This document shows, piece by piece, positions 25,801-33,896 of a stretch of DNA of 64,000 nt. The stretch is from Bradyrhizobium sp. 1(2017) (lineage in GTDB: Bacteria; Pseudomonadota; Alphaproteobacteria; Rhizobiales; Xanthobacteraceae), in assembly GCF_011602485.2 (NCBI RefSeq), contig NZ_CP050022.2, positions 1,570,001 to 1,634,000 on the forward strand. The letters run 5' to 3'. The notes beneath the pieces are model-generated. The model saw only the letters and a list, made by a program, of their open reading frames with translations, did not search any database and was not told where the DNA came from. Position 1 is the stretch's first letter; every line of letters begins with the position of its first letter. Both the position numbers and the translations under genes were made by a program.

Positions 25801-26724
25801 CTACGACCCCAGCTCGATGATCCGGCGCGCCATCCGTACATTGGCATAATCGATCATCTTGCCGTCGAGGGTGACCGCGCCCTGTCCCTGTGCTTCGGCT
25901 TGCTCCATCGCCTCGACGACGCGCCGCGCCTGGGCCAGCTCCTCGTCCGATGGCGTGAACGCGCGCAGCGTCGGCTCGATCTGGTCGGGATGGATCACCT
26001 GCTTGCCGTCAAAGCCCATCGCGGCGGCCTTCTGCGCGCTGCTTTCGGTGAGCCTGGCATCGCGGAACGCGCCGCAGGGGCCGTCGATGGCGCGCAGGCC
26101 GAAGGCGCGCGCAGCGACCAAAAGGCGCATCATGGGATAGGCGAACAGGTCGAGCGGCGCGGAGGCGTAGCCGCTCTGCGCCGATCCGACATGGCAGTAG
26201 CCGTCCGGCGAGATGCCGATGTCGGAAGTGCGGGCGCCGAGCGAGGCCGCGAGATCGCCGACGCCGAGATGCAGTGCGGCGACGCTTGGGTGTGCGGCGG
26301 CGAGCGCGTCGACATTGACGAGACCGAGCGCGGTCTCGATCAGCAGCTCGAGCGAAACAGGCGAAGCGCGATCCGGCGCGGTGGCGCGAAGGCGATCGGC
26401 GATGGCGACGATGTCGCTGACGCGCTCCGCCTTCGGCACGATCACCGCATCAAGCCGGGGCAGGGTGGCGAGCGTGCGGATTTCCACTGCGATGAACGGG
26501 CTGTCGACCGCGTTGAGTCTGACCGCGACGCGCTTGCTGCCCCAGTCGAGCGATGACAGCGACTGGGCCGCTTCAGCCAGCGCAACGCCCTTTTCGGCGG
26601 GCGGCACGGCGTCTTCGAGATCCATGAACACCGCGTCCGCCATTGACGCTGCCGCCTTGGCGACGAGGCGGGCGCGATGGGCGGGAACAGCCAGATAGGC
26701 CCGGCTCGGCCGCAGCAAGGCCAT
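25801..26724 (-). CDS. HpcH/HpaI or CitE-like CoA ester lyase
   Basis: A 307-residue TIM-barrel lyase. The start RPSRAYLAVPAHRARLVAKAA, the acidic Mg site FMDLEDAVPPAEK, the glutamate strand VSLELLIETALGLVN and the closing GFDGKQVIHPDQIEP are those of CitE-like malyl-CoA or citramalyl-CoA lyases. It would split a hydroxyacyl-CoA to acetyl-CoA plus a 2-oxo acid. The ATG comes one base after the TGA of the upstream CoA-transferase gene (TGA-C-ATG), a sign of coupled translation. Which thioester it cleaves is inferred only from context. Confidence 0.9.
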   Translation of the reverse strand: MALLRPSRAYLAVPAHRARLVAKAAASMADAVFMDLEDAVPPAEKGVALAEAAQSLSSLDWGSKRVAVRLNAVDSPFIAVEIRTLATLPRLDAVIVPKAERVSDIVAIADRLRATAPDRASPVSLELLIETALGLVNVDALAAAHPSVAALHLGVGDLAASLGARTSDIGISPDGYCHVGSAQSGYASAPLDLFAYPMMRLLVAARAFGLRAIDGPCGAFRDARLTESSAQKAAAMGFDGKQVIHPDQIEPTLRAFTPSDEELAQARRVVEAMEQAEAQGQGAVTLDGKMIDYANVRMARRIIELGS

Positions 26725-26725
26725 G

Positions 26726-27892
26726 TCAATTCTCCCCGCTGAGGCCGAGCTCGCGGAGAATGGCGTCGTTGTGCTCGCCGAGATCGGGCACCGGGTCCAT
26801 CCGCGGCGAGACGCCGGGAATGGTGAGCGCAGGCAGGAAGCTCGTCACCGGTCCGCACGGCGATCCCACGCTCTGCACGCGCCCACGCGCATGCAGCTGC
26901 TCGTGCTTCAAGAAGGCCTCGACCGAGTTCAGATGCGCATTGGCAATCGCGGCTTCGTCGAGCAGCCGCAGCACCTCATCGCCGGTCATCGCCGCAAAGC
27001 GCTGCTCGATATGCGCCTCCAGTTCGCCGCGGTTCTGCATCCGCAGCGGGTTCGTGCGGAAGCTCGCATGGTCGGCGAAGCCGGCATCGCCGAGCACGAT
27101 GCGGCACAGCGAGCGCCATTCGCGGTCGTTCTGGATGCCGAAGAAGATCGTGCTGCCGTCGCCGACGCGGAACGGGCCGTAAGGCGCGATCGTCGCGTGC
27201 CGCGCTCCGGTGCGCGGCAGCGGGCGGCCCGTGCTTTGTGTGTAGAAGGCGGGATAGCTCATCCAGTCCGAGATGGAATCGAACAGCGAAGCCTGGAAAG
27301 CCGTGCCCTTGCCGGTCCGCTCGCGGCGAAACAGCGCCATCAGCACGCCGTTGAGGATGTACATGCCGGTGGCGATGTCGACCACGGATAGCCCGACCTT
27401 GGCGGGCTCCGCCTCGGTGCCGTTGACCGCGAGCACGCCGGCCTCGCACTGGACGAGGAGATCGTAGGCCTTCTTGTCGCTGTAGGGGCCGCCGGTGCCA
27501 TAGCCCGAGACGTCGCAGGCGATGACGCGGGGGAACTTGCGCAGCAGCGACGCGGCATCGAGGCCGAGCCGCTCGGCCGCACCGGGCGCAAGATTCTGGA
27601 TGAACACGTCCGCCTGCGGCAGCAGGGCGTCGAGCACCTTGCGCCCCCCAGGGCTCTTGATGTCGATGGCAAGACTCTCCTTCGACCTGTTGGTCCAGAC
27701 GAACTGGCTCGACATGCCGTTCATCACATGATCGTAGTCGCGGCAGAAATCGCCAGTGCCGGGCCGCTCGATCTTGATCACCCGCGCGCCCCAATCCGCC
27801 AGGTGCCGGCTGGCCAGCGGCGCCGCGATCGCCTGCTCGAGCGAGACCACCGTCACGCCTGCCAGCGGCAGCTCCGCCTCATTCCCCTTCAT
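26726..27892 (-). CDS. CaiB/BaiF class III CoA-transferase
   Basis: A 388-residue enzyme that moves CoA between carboxylic acids. Motifs: LAGVTVVSLEQAIAAPLASRHLADWGARVIKIERPGTGDFCR at the N terminus, the catalytic aspartate region SVVDIATGMYILNGVLMALF, and PYGPFRVGDGSTIFFGIQNDREW. The ATG at 27892 has GGAGG eight bases upstream and is preferred to a TTG at 27925. It is the first gene of the three-gene operon with the lyase and the AEC carrier. I infer activation of a hydroxy- or dicarboxylic acid before cleavage. Confidence 0.9.
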   Translation of the reverse strand: MKGNEAELPLAGVTVVSLEQAIAAPLASRHLADWGARVIKIERPGTGDFCRDYDHVMNGMSSQFVWTNRSKESLAIDIKSPGGRKVLDALLPQADVFIQNLAPGAAERLGLDAASLLRKFPRVIACDVSGYGTGGPYSDKKAYDLLVQCEAGVLAVNGTEAEPAKVGLSVVDIATGMYILNGVLMALFRRERTGKGTAFQASLFDSISDWMSYPAFYTQSTGRPLPRTGARHATIAPYGPFRVGDGSTIFFGIQNDREWRSLCRIVLGDAGFADHASFRTNPLRMQNRGELEAHIEQRFAAMTGDEVLRLLDEAAIANAHLNSVEAFLKHEQLHARGRVQSVGSPCGPVTSFLPALTIPGVSPRMDPVPDLGEHNDAILRELGLSGEN

Positions 27893-28339
27893 GCGATCGC
27901 CTCCACTCCCGTTCGCTTCTGCCAAGCGCAGGAGACAAGCCGACCGCCCACGCAGTTTTTGATCGGGCCATGATGCTCCTGTTTTGCCCGACGTGTCAAA
28001 CGCGATTTCGCTAAATCCTAAAATTTGGCAACGCGAGTGTTTGCAGTGGGTTGCCTACTGTGCATGGGGTTGTTTTTGCTTTTTTTGTTGTTGCAGGCGA
28101 AATTGGCCGAGAGTGAGCGGCGCTCTCTCCCACTCCGCAACTGTCATCCCCCGCGAAAGCGGGGGATCCAGTACATCGCAGCCCCTCGAGGAACTGCAGA
28201 CGTCCCTGGATATCGGGCGGGGAAGTGCGCCCGCCCTGTTGCCGAGAGCGCACAGCTCCGAGCTTTCGCATCCCCCCTCGGTTGCCAACGAACGCCCGTT
28301 CACCCATCATTCCCTCCTGTTCGACATTTGGGGGAATCG
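27893..28339. other. 447-base intergenic stretch
   Basis: No gene is supported. It contains T-rich tracts (28066-28096) and the R6 repeat at 28143-28218. The segment around 27980-28065 (tgttttgcccgacgtgtcaa and following) resembles a multi-copy bradyrhizobial intergenic sequence I have seen before, but no second copy is in this window. Confidence 0.4.
28143..28218. repeat. inverted repeat family R6 (ccccgcgaaagcgggg)
   Basis: The core cccccgcgaaagcggggg is a perfect hairpin, followed by atccagtacatcgcagcc. The reverse complement of the whole unit is found at 53524-53585 (ggctgcggcgtactggat then accccgctttcgcggggt). Confidence 0.75.
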
Positions 28340-28681
28340 ATGCCGGCGTTTCGCTTGAAGACATCCTTGGCCACTGCAACTCTCGGGATTGCCCTGGGCG
28401 TCCTGATCCAGCCAGGCGCCGCCTTCGCCTATACGCAGGAAGAGCAGCAGGCCTGCTCGCCCGATGCGATGCGGCTGTGCGGCGAGTTCGTTCCGAACGT
28501 CGACGCCATCACCGCCTGCATGATCAAGAAGAAGTCGCAGCTCTCGCCGCAGTGCGCGGTGTTCTTCCGCCGCGGACCTGAGCCGGGCGAGGCCCGCGCC
28601 GGCAAGCCGCCCCACGCGGCCAAGAAGAGCACCAAGCCCACGGCCAAGGCGACCAAGAAGAAGAAATCCGAGCAGGGTTGA
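28340..28681 (+). CDS. secreted cysteine-rich repeat protein with basic tail
   Basis: A 113-residue exported protein. A signal peptide ending GVLIQPGAAFA is followed by one cysteine-rich repeat of the GLG1 type: ACSPDAMRLCGEFVPNVDAITACMIKKK and SQLSPQC, with C39, C47, C60 and C72. The last 35 residues are Lys-rich (KKSTKPTAKATKKKKSEQG). The domain probably forms two disulfides in the periplasm; the tail could bind nucleic acid or acidic polymers. Function unknown. The ATG at 28340 follows TTTGGGGGA. Confidence 0.75.
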   Translation: MPAFRLKTSLATATLGIALGVLIQPGAAFAYTQEEQQACSPDAMRLCGEFVPNVDAITACMIKKKSQLSPQCAVFFRRGPEPGEARAGKPPHAAKKSTKPTAKATKKKKSEQG

Positions 28682-29071
28682 GCGCAAAGCGCGCGTCCCC
28701 GGCTCGAAACCCGGCGTTGGCGCTTCCTCTGCGCAGAGTGACGCAGTGTGACGCCGGACTCGTTTTGTTCGCGCGGGCTCGCGCAGGCCTGTGACAATTA
28801 CGAAGACGTGCGAGGGAAAAGAGTCGCAAAGCGGCTTGCCCGGCGAGGTTGCATTCCACTTTGCCCCGCCGCTGCTCAAAAAACGCACGATTGCCGGCGC
28901 AAACCACGTTTCATTTCAGTTTGAAGCCGCCGTCGTGCCGAGCAGTGTGACTCAAAAGCCAACACTTGTTGTTATTTCGTGGCGGCAAGGCAACTGCCGA
29001 TAAATTTTTCTTTCACGAATCAGCGTGCTGATTCATTTTCGCGGCCTGGGGTCAATCTGGAGGCCGAAGGT
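28682..29071. other. 390-base intergenic stretch before the ParA gene
   Basis: No gene is supported. The stretch is lower in GC than its neighbours beyond 28900. It ends in the parA promoter region with a perfect palindrome at 29017-29034 (listed separately). Confidence 0.5.
29017..29034. promoter_or_regulatory. perfect 18-bp palindrome upstream of the ParA gene
   Basis: GAATCAGC-GT-GCTGATTC is a perfect inverted repeat, centred 46 bases before the start codon. It could be an operator for autoregulation or a centromere-like site; it is not the common parS sequence (TGTTTCACGTGAAACA). Confidence 0.5.
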
Positions 29072-29749
29072 ATGAACGTTATTGTTTTTGCATCGCGTAA
29101 AGGCGGCTCGGGCAAGAGTACCCTCGCCGCACATCTTGCCGCACAGATCAAGGCGAGCAAGCAGGTCATGCTCGTGGATGCGGATCCGCAGGGCTCGCTC
29201 ACGCTGTGGCACAAGCTGCGTGGCACCAACGAACCGCCGATCAAGCCGGCCGTGAACTCCGTCAGTGGCATCGTCTCCGCGGCCAAGCGCGACGGTTATG
29301 AATGGGTGTTGATCGACACGCCGCCGAACCTGTCGGCCGTCGTCGACGACGCGATCAGGAACGCGACGATGGTGATCATTCCGGCGCGGCCCGGCGTGTT
29401 CGACGTCAACGCGGTGCAGGAAACGATTCAGATGTGCCGCGCGGCGCGCAAGCCCTACGCGGTCGTGCTCAATGGGGCGCCGGCCAAGCGCGACGAGGCC
29501 GAAAGCCCGATCGTCACCATCGCCCGCGAGGCGCTGGCGAAATTCCGTGCTCCGGTGTGGGGCGGCCAGATCACCAACCGTTCCGATTTGTTGATGGCGC
29601 TCAGCCACGGCGAAGGCGCGCGCGAGTATCAGGCCGAGAGCCGCGCGGCCCAGGAAATTGCAAGGCTGTGGGCGGCGATCGAGCGTTCAGTGAAGGCCAT
29701 TCGCGGCACGGCGTCGGCATCCGGCGCAATGCACAAGCAAGCTGCTTAA
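29072..29749 (+). CDS. orphan ParA-family ATPase
   Basis: A 225-residue P-loop ATPase. The deviant Walker A KGGSGKST lies at residues 9-16, with the ParA signature lysine; switch I/II are seen in LVDADPQGSLTLWHKLRG and LIDTPPNLSAVVDDAI. No N-terminal HTH is present, so it is the short type that binds DNA non-specifically or positions other cargo. No ParB-like partner is adjacent. Such orphan ParAs position chemotaxis clusters, carboxysomes or other bodies, or act with unlinked partners. The ATG at 29072 follows GGAGGCCGAAGG. A clear terminator follows. Confidence 0.9.
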   Translation: MNVIVFASRKGGSGKSTLAAHLAAQIKASKQVMLVDADPQGSLTLWHKLRGTNEPPIKPAVNSVSGIVSAAKRDGYEWVLIDTPPNLSAVVDDAIRNATMVIIPARPGVFDVNAVQETIQMCRAARKPYAVVLNGAPAKRDEAESPIVTIAREALAKFRAPVWGGQITNRSDLLMALSHGEGAREYQAESRAAQEIARLWAAIERSVKAIRGTASASGAMHKQAA

Positions 29750-29773
29750 TTTCATTATTCATTCCCCGGACGA

Positions 29774-29800
29774 AAAACGCGCGGACGAGCCGCGCGTTTT
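29774..29800 (+). terminator. intrinsic terminator of the ParA gene
   Basis: AAAACGCGCGG pairs with CCGCGCGTTTT around five bases; it can work in either direction. Confidence 0.85.
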
Positions 29801-29825
29801 GCGTTTCCGGGATGTGCTGAAGCGG

Positions 29826-29972
29826 TCAGGCCACCATCAGCATGTAGAACACGATGACCGGCGACAGAGTGAGGATCACCGACCAGATGCCGACGGCCCA
29901 GAGAATGTCCTCGGTGGTAAAGGCCTGCTGCCCGGCGTCGTAATGCGACGCCATCTCATGATGATTATTCAC
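29826..29972 (-). CDS. membrane microprotein A, 48 residues
   Basis: Translated from a GTG with GGGGG upstream, the product is a hydrophilic N terminus (HHEMASHYDAGQQAFTTEDI) then one membrane helix LWAVGIWSVILTLSPVIVFY with MLMVA. The helix has the pattern G-x-W-x-V-x-L-x-L-x-P-V-x-x-F that recurs in the next gene. The function is unknown. An ATG at 29954 would give a shorter version but has no ribosome site. It is convergent with the ParA gene. Confidence 0.65.
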   Translation of the reverse strand: MNNHHEMASHYDAGQQAFTTEDILWAVGIWSVILTLSPVIVFYMLMVA

Positions 29973-30103
29973 AAACGCCCCCGCGATTTCTTCGCTTATG
30001 GGTGTCAGTGATATCGGGGATGTTTTAAAAATCCGGCTGGCAGCTGCCGGCGCATTTGAACACAGGTGCTACCACGGGTTAACCATCTCCGCGCCGGCTC
30101 GTG

Positions 30104-30253
30104 TCAGCCGACCAGCCAGACCCGAAACAGCAGCACCGGCATCAGGCCGAGCATCACCGCCCAGAACCCGAACGACGACACCACCAGAATTCCCTGCAAA
30201 AGATCGGTTGGCGCGAACTGGCTCGCGGCCGTAGGCCGGTTGCGATGTCCCAT
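30104..30253 (-). CDS. membrane microprotein B, 49 residues
   Basis: The product starts MGHRNRPTAASQFAPTDLLQ and then has a membrane helix GILVVSSFGFWAVMLGLMPV ending LLFRVWLVG. The end FGFWAVMLGLMPVLLFRVWLV aligns without gaps to VGIWSVILTLSPVIVFYMLMV of microprotein A. The ribosome site GAGGGGG is seven bases before the ATG at 30253. The two genes face the same way with 131 bases between, so they are probably an old tandem duplication. Function unknown. Confidence 0.65.
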   Translation of the reverse strand: MGHRNRPTAASQFAPTDLLQGILVVSSFGFWAVMLGLMPVLLFRVWLVG

Positions 30254-30484
30254 GATCATTCCCCCTCTGGAAAGTCCTTTGCGAAAACGATAGGCGCGAT
30301 TGCGTAAACGAGACGTGGACGCACCATGCGGCGGGCGCGAAGGCCGTTGGGACGCGGTTAACCATGGGCACGCTGCGTCCTCCCCCGTCGCCGACATTCC
30401 GGGACGCGACGAAGTCGCGAGCCATGGTGCGCAACTGCGCATCATGGCTCGCGCTGCGCGCGCCCGGAATGACGAGTGGAAAGA

Positions 30485-31393
30485 CTACGCCGCGACCTTC
30501 ATCCGCCGCTCGATCTCGCGATCGATCGTGGCCGCGAGCTCGCTGCTCACCTCCACCATCGGCAGGCGCACCTCGGGGCTGTCGATCAGTCCCGTCCGCC
30601 ACAACCAGTACTTGGCCGGAGCAGGACTGGGTTCGGTGAACAGCAGCCGCGTCAGCTCGGCGACATCCTGCCAGCGCGCCAGCGCCGCATCATGGTTGCC
30701 GCGCTTCAGCTCGGCCTGGACGGCGGCAAACGTCGCGGTCTCGACATGGGCCGACAGCACGATGCCTCCGTCGGCGCCGTCGGTGAGGGCCTCGAAGTAA
30801 TTCGCGTCCTCGCCGGTGAGCACGCGGAAATTCTTCGGCCTGTCGCGCAGAAGCGCAATCGACTGCTCGCGGCTCGCGCCGCAATCCTTCAGGCCGACGA
30901 TGTTCCTGTGCTCGGCAAGTCGCAGTAGCGTCTGGTTGGTGATGTTCACCGAGGTGCGATAGGGGATGTTGTAGAGCGCGAGCGGCCAGGCGGCGTGCTC
31001 GGCGAGCGTCGCGAAATGCGCGAGCAGGCCGCGCTGCGAGGGCCGCACGTAATAGGGGCTCGCGATCAGATATCCGTCGATCGGCCAGTCCGCGGTCTCG
31101 TCGAGGCGATCCTGCAGCCGCGAGGTGTCGGCACCGGAGACCCCGAGACAGATCGGCAGCATGCGGCGGCCCGCGGCCATCTCGTCGCGGACGATGGCGA
31201 CGAGGCGTTCGAGCTCGGCCTCGCGCAATGTCATGCCTTCACCCGAGGTCGCCCCCAGGATGAAGCCGTCGACGGCCTGCCCGCAATAGTGCCGCGTCAG
31301 CCGCCGCAGCGACGTCTCGTCGAGACGGCCGTCGCGAAACGGCGTCACCAGTGGCAGCCACAGCCCGTGCAATTGGTCGCGTAGTCCAGTCAT
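30485..31393 (-). CDS. DapA-family (dihydrodipicolinate synthase-like) aldolase
   Basis: A 302-residue class I aldolase fold. The Schiff-base lysine is K169 in NIVGLKDCGAS and the catalytic tyrosine Y141 lies in LALYNIPYRTSVN. The loop GATSGEGMTL replaces the GTTGES of true DapA, so it may act on another 2-oxo acid (for example a sugar-acid or N-acetylneuraminate-type substrate) and need not make dihydrodipicolinate. The reading start at 31393 follows AAGGAGATGG. An intrinsic terminator sits 50 bases before the start, see the leader entry. Confidence 0.85.
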   Translation of the reverse strand: MTGLRDQLHGLWLPLVTPFRDGRLDETSLRRLTRHYCGQAVDGFILGATSGEGMTLREAELERLVAIVRDEMAAGRRMLPICLGVSGADTSRLQDRLDETADWPIDGYLIASPYYVRPSQRGLLAHFATLAEHAAWPLALYNIPYRTSVNITNQTLLRLAEHRNIVGLKDCGASREQSIALLRDRPKNFRVLTGEDANYFEALTDGADGGIVLSAHVETATFAAVQAELKRGNHDAALARWQDVAELTRLLFTEPSPAPAKYWLWRTGLIDSPEVRLPMVEVSSELAATIDREIERRMKVAA

Positions 31394-31439
31394 GTTTCCA
31401 TCTCCTTCTCGGGAAAAAAGCCTGAGACGGAGGGCACAT

Positions 31440-31572
31440 GAAAAAACCCCGTCCAGGCGGCGGGGTTTTCGGGATTTGCAGCGATGACGAAGTCAGCCTA
31501 GCGCGCGCAACATTCCGAGGTCCCCGGATGGGGGCCTTTTTTCGAGACGCGTGCGCACGACTTCGTGATCAT
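31440..31572 (-). ncRNA. predicted small RNA or attenuated leader upstream of the DapA-family gene
   Basis: A promoter (entry at 31579-31607) would start a transcript near 31572. It contains a GGCCCCC-N4-GGGGACC hairpin (31529-31547) and ends in a perfect terminator, AAAACCCCG-N9-CGGGGTTTT with six T, at 31469-31441. Length about 130 bases. No open frame with a ribosome site fits inside. It is either a free small RNA or the attenuator of the gene starting at 31393. Confidence 0.6.
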
Positions 31573-31578
31573 GTGGAA

Positions 31579-31607
31579 ATGATGCGGGGTATGCCCCGGA
31601 CTGTCAA
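31579..31607 (-). promoter_or_regulatory. strong housekeeping-type promoter of the predicted small RNA
   Basis: On the minus strand TTGACA (31607-31602) is followed after exactly 17 bases by CATCAT (31584-31579). The -35 box is perfect and the -10 box matches four of six. Confidence 0.65.
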
Positions 31608-31640
31608 TACACGCGGAAGGCGAAGGGTCTGAAGTGGCAG

Positions 31641-31669
31641 AAAAAAAGCCGGACCCGAAGGCCCGGCTT
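31641..31669 (-). terminator. intrinsic terminator after the LysR gene
   Basis: On the minus strand AAGCCGG and CCGGCTT pair around a short inner stem and run into seven T. It probably ends the LysR transcript and insulates the promoter 35 bases further on. Confidence 0.8.
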
Positions 31670-31841
31670 AGGTATTGGCCACGTGAGGCCGACACAATCA
31701 CCTTCCAAGAGGGATTACTGAACTCCCGCGTCACTGGAGGAGGGGGACAAATGCGCAACGCGAAGGCTCAGCGTGCATGCAGTATGTGCTTGACGAGCGT
31801 CCTGCAGCAACAGCCGAGGCCGCATGTCAGTCATGCGGAAA

Positions 31842-32765
31842 TCAGGACGGCCAGCGCTGCGCCTTGCTCACTACGAAATCGCGGAACACCTGCACGCGCG
31901 CAACCGTCTTCAACTCCTCGGGATAGACGAAATAGGTGTCGAGCTGAATCGAGTCGGATTCGCCGAACAGCTGCACCAGCTTGCTCTGTTCCTCGACGAG
32001 ATAGTCGGGGAGCGCGGCGATGCCGAGGCCCTGCTGACAGGCGCGCACGAGACCGAGGATGTTGTTCACCTTGAAATAGGCTTCGCGCGGCCCCGAGCCG
32101 TTGCGTGCGGCTTCCACCAGCCAGTTGCGATTCTGCAGATGCGGCGCGAAGTTGCCGTCCGAGAGCGTGATGATGCGGTGGGAGTCGAGCTCTTCCAGCG
32201 TGCGCGGCGTGCCGAAGCGCTTGATGTATTCCGGCGAGCAATAGGCATGGAAGCCCATCGCGAACAGCTTGCGCTGGATCAGATCCGGCTGCGTTGGCTT
32301 GCGGGTGCGGATCGCGACGTCAGCCTCGCGCATCGATAGGTCGAGTTCCTCGTCGGTGACGATCAGCGAGATCCGGATCTCGGGATAGAGCGCGGTGAAC
32401 TCGCCGAGCCGCGGGATCAGCCAGTTGATGCCGACGCCGGGAGTGGTGGTGATCTTGAGGTCGCCGCTCGGCCGCTCGCGGCTGTCGGTCAGTTTCGCGC
32501 GGGCCGCCTGCAGCTGCATGAACACGTCATGCGCGGTGCGGAACAGCAGGTCGCCCTGCTCGGTCAGGATCAGGCCGCGGGCGTGGCGGTGGAACAGCGA
32601 GACCGAGAGCTCCTGCTCCAGCGCCGAGACCTGGCGCGAGACCGCCGATTGCGACAGGCCGAGCTGCTCGCCCGCATGCGTGAAGCTGCCGGCTTCCGCT
32701 GCCGCGTGAAACACCTTCAGCTTGTCCCAATCCATATCCGTAAATCCGTCGCGTGTTCGAGGCAT
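31842..32765 (-). CDS. LysR-family transcriptional regulator
   Basis: A 307-residue regulator. The winged HTH is DWDKLKVFHAAAEAGSFTHAGEQLGLSQSAVSRQVSALE at residues 12-50; the effector domain starts near residue 100 (SGDLKITTTPGVGINWLIPRLGEF). The target and effector are unknown. The start at 32765 lies four bases after the trxB stop, suggesting cotranscription with trxB; an alternative ATG at 32735 would begin at MDWDKLKVF. Confidence 0.92.
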   Translation of the reverse strand: MPRTRDGFTDMDWDKLKVFHAAAEAGSFTHAGEQLGLSQSAVSRQVSALEQELSVSLFHRHARGLILTEQGDLLFRTAHDVFMQLQAARAKLTDSRERPSGDLKITTTPGVGINWLIPRLGEFTALYPEIRISLIVTDEELDLSMREADVAIRTRKPTQPDLIQRKLFAMGFHAYCSPEYIKRFGTPRTLEELDSHRIITLSDGNFAPHLQNRNWLVEAARNGSGPREAYFKVNNILGLVRACQQGLGIAALPDYLVEEQSKLVQLFGESDSIQLDTYFVYPEELKTVARVQVFRDFVVSKAQRWPS

Positions 32766-32769
32766 GATT

Positions 32770-33735
32770 CTATTCCGCTGCCGCGCGCTCGCTGGCGCGA
32801 AGGGCCAAGAAACGTTCGGCTTCGAGTGCGGCCATGCAGCCGAGGCCGGCGGCCGTCACGGCCTGGCGATAGGTTTCGTCGGCGACGTCGCCGGCGGCAA
32901 ACAGGCCGGGCACCGAGGTCGCGGTCGAGTTCGGGGCGACCTCGACATAGCCCGACGGTTTGAGCTTGACCGTGTCCTTGACGAGCTCGGTCGCCGGGGC
33001 GTGGCCGATCGCAATGAAGACGCCGTCGGTCTTCACGTCCGTGAGCTTGCCGGTCTTGACGTTCTTCAGGCGGACATGGGTGACCTTGTTCGGGCTCTCG
33101 GTGCCGCAGATCTCGTCGACCGCGGAGTCCCAGATCACCTTGATCTTCGGGTGCTTGAACAAGCGCTCCTGCAGGATGCGCTCGGCGCGGAAGTGATCGC
33201 GGCGATGCACGATCGTGACCTGCGAGGCATGGTTGGTGAGGTACAGCGCTTCCTCGACCGCCGTATTGCCGCCGCCGACCACCACGACGTCCTTGTTGCG
33301 GTAGAAGAAACCGTCGCAGGTGGCGCAGGCCGAGACGCCGCCGCCCTGGAATTTCGCTTCGGACGGCAGTCCGAGCCAGCGCGCCTGCGCGCCGGTGGCG
33401 AGGATCACGGTGTCGGCGAGATAGACGTCACCGCTGTCGCAGGTGAGGCGGAACGGCCGCTGGGAAGCGTCCAGCTTGGTGACCAGGTCGGAGACGATCC
33501 TGGTGCCGACATGGACCGCCTGCTTCTCCATCTGCTCCATCAGCCAGGGGCCCTGGATCACGTCGGCGAAGCCCGGATAGTTCTCGACGTCGGTGGTGAT
33601 GGTGAGCTGGCCGCCCGCCTGGATGCCTTGGATCAGGATGGGCTCGAGCATCGCGCGGGCGGCGTAGATCGCCGCCGTGTAGCCGGCGGGGCCGGAGCCG
33701 ATAATGACGACCTTTGCATGAACAGGAGCGGACAT
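32770..33735 (-). CDS. trxB: thioredoxin-disulfide reductase
   Basis: TrxB passes electrons from NADPH through FAD to thioredoxin. The 321-residue protein has the FAD site VVIIGSGPAGYTAAIYAARA, the redox disulfide C137-A-T-C140 in SACATCDGFF, the NADPH site VVVGGGNTAVEEALYL and the closing FAD motif VPGLFAAGDVADETYRQA. Length and order fit the low-molecular-weight class. A LysR gene follows almost without a gap, and an Lrp-type gene is divergent. Confidence 0.97.
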   Translation of the reverse strand: MSAPVHAKVVIIGSGPAGYTAAIYAARAMLEPILIQGIQAGGQLTITTDVENYPGFADVIQGPWLMEQMEKQAVHVGTRIVSDLVTKLDASQRPFRLTCDSGDVYLADTVILATGAQARWLGLPSEAKFQGGGVSACATCDGFFYRNKDVVVVGGGNTAVEEALYLTNHASQVTIVHRRDHFRAERILQERLFKHPKIKVIWDSAVDEICGTESPNKVTHVRLKNVKTGKLTDVKTDGVFIAIGHAPATELVKDTVKLKPSGYVEVAPNSTATSVPGLFAAGDVADETYRQAVTAAGLGCMAALEAERFLALRASERAAAE

Positions 33736-33896
33736 TTCGATGGACGCCTTTCACGGGGGATTTGCAGCGCGGGCGCGGAACGTGCCGGGAGGCCTCGCGG
33801 AGGCGCTGAAATATCAGAGCTAATCTAAGCCTTCTGGTGAGCTATGCAAGAATTGCATTCCCTCTCGGCGGATTTTTCCAACAAGGAACAAAAGTC

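Noticed and set aside
28681..28740. T-arm-like sequence (gggtttcgagcc) on the minus strand
   Set aside because: No matching acceptor, D or anticodon arms could be placed around it.
28970..29072. parS site for the ParA gene
   Set aside because: The palindrome found differs from the standard parS sequence, and no parB lies nearby.
31498..31758. 86-codon open frame over the predicted small RNA region
   Set aside because: It has no ribosome site and runs through two terminator hairpins.
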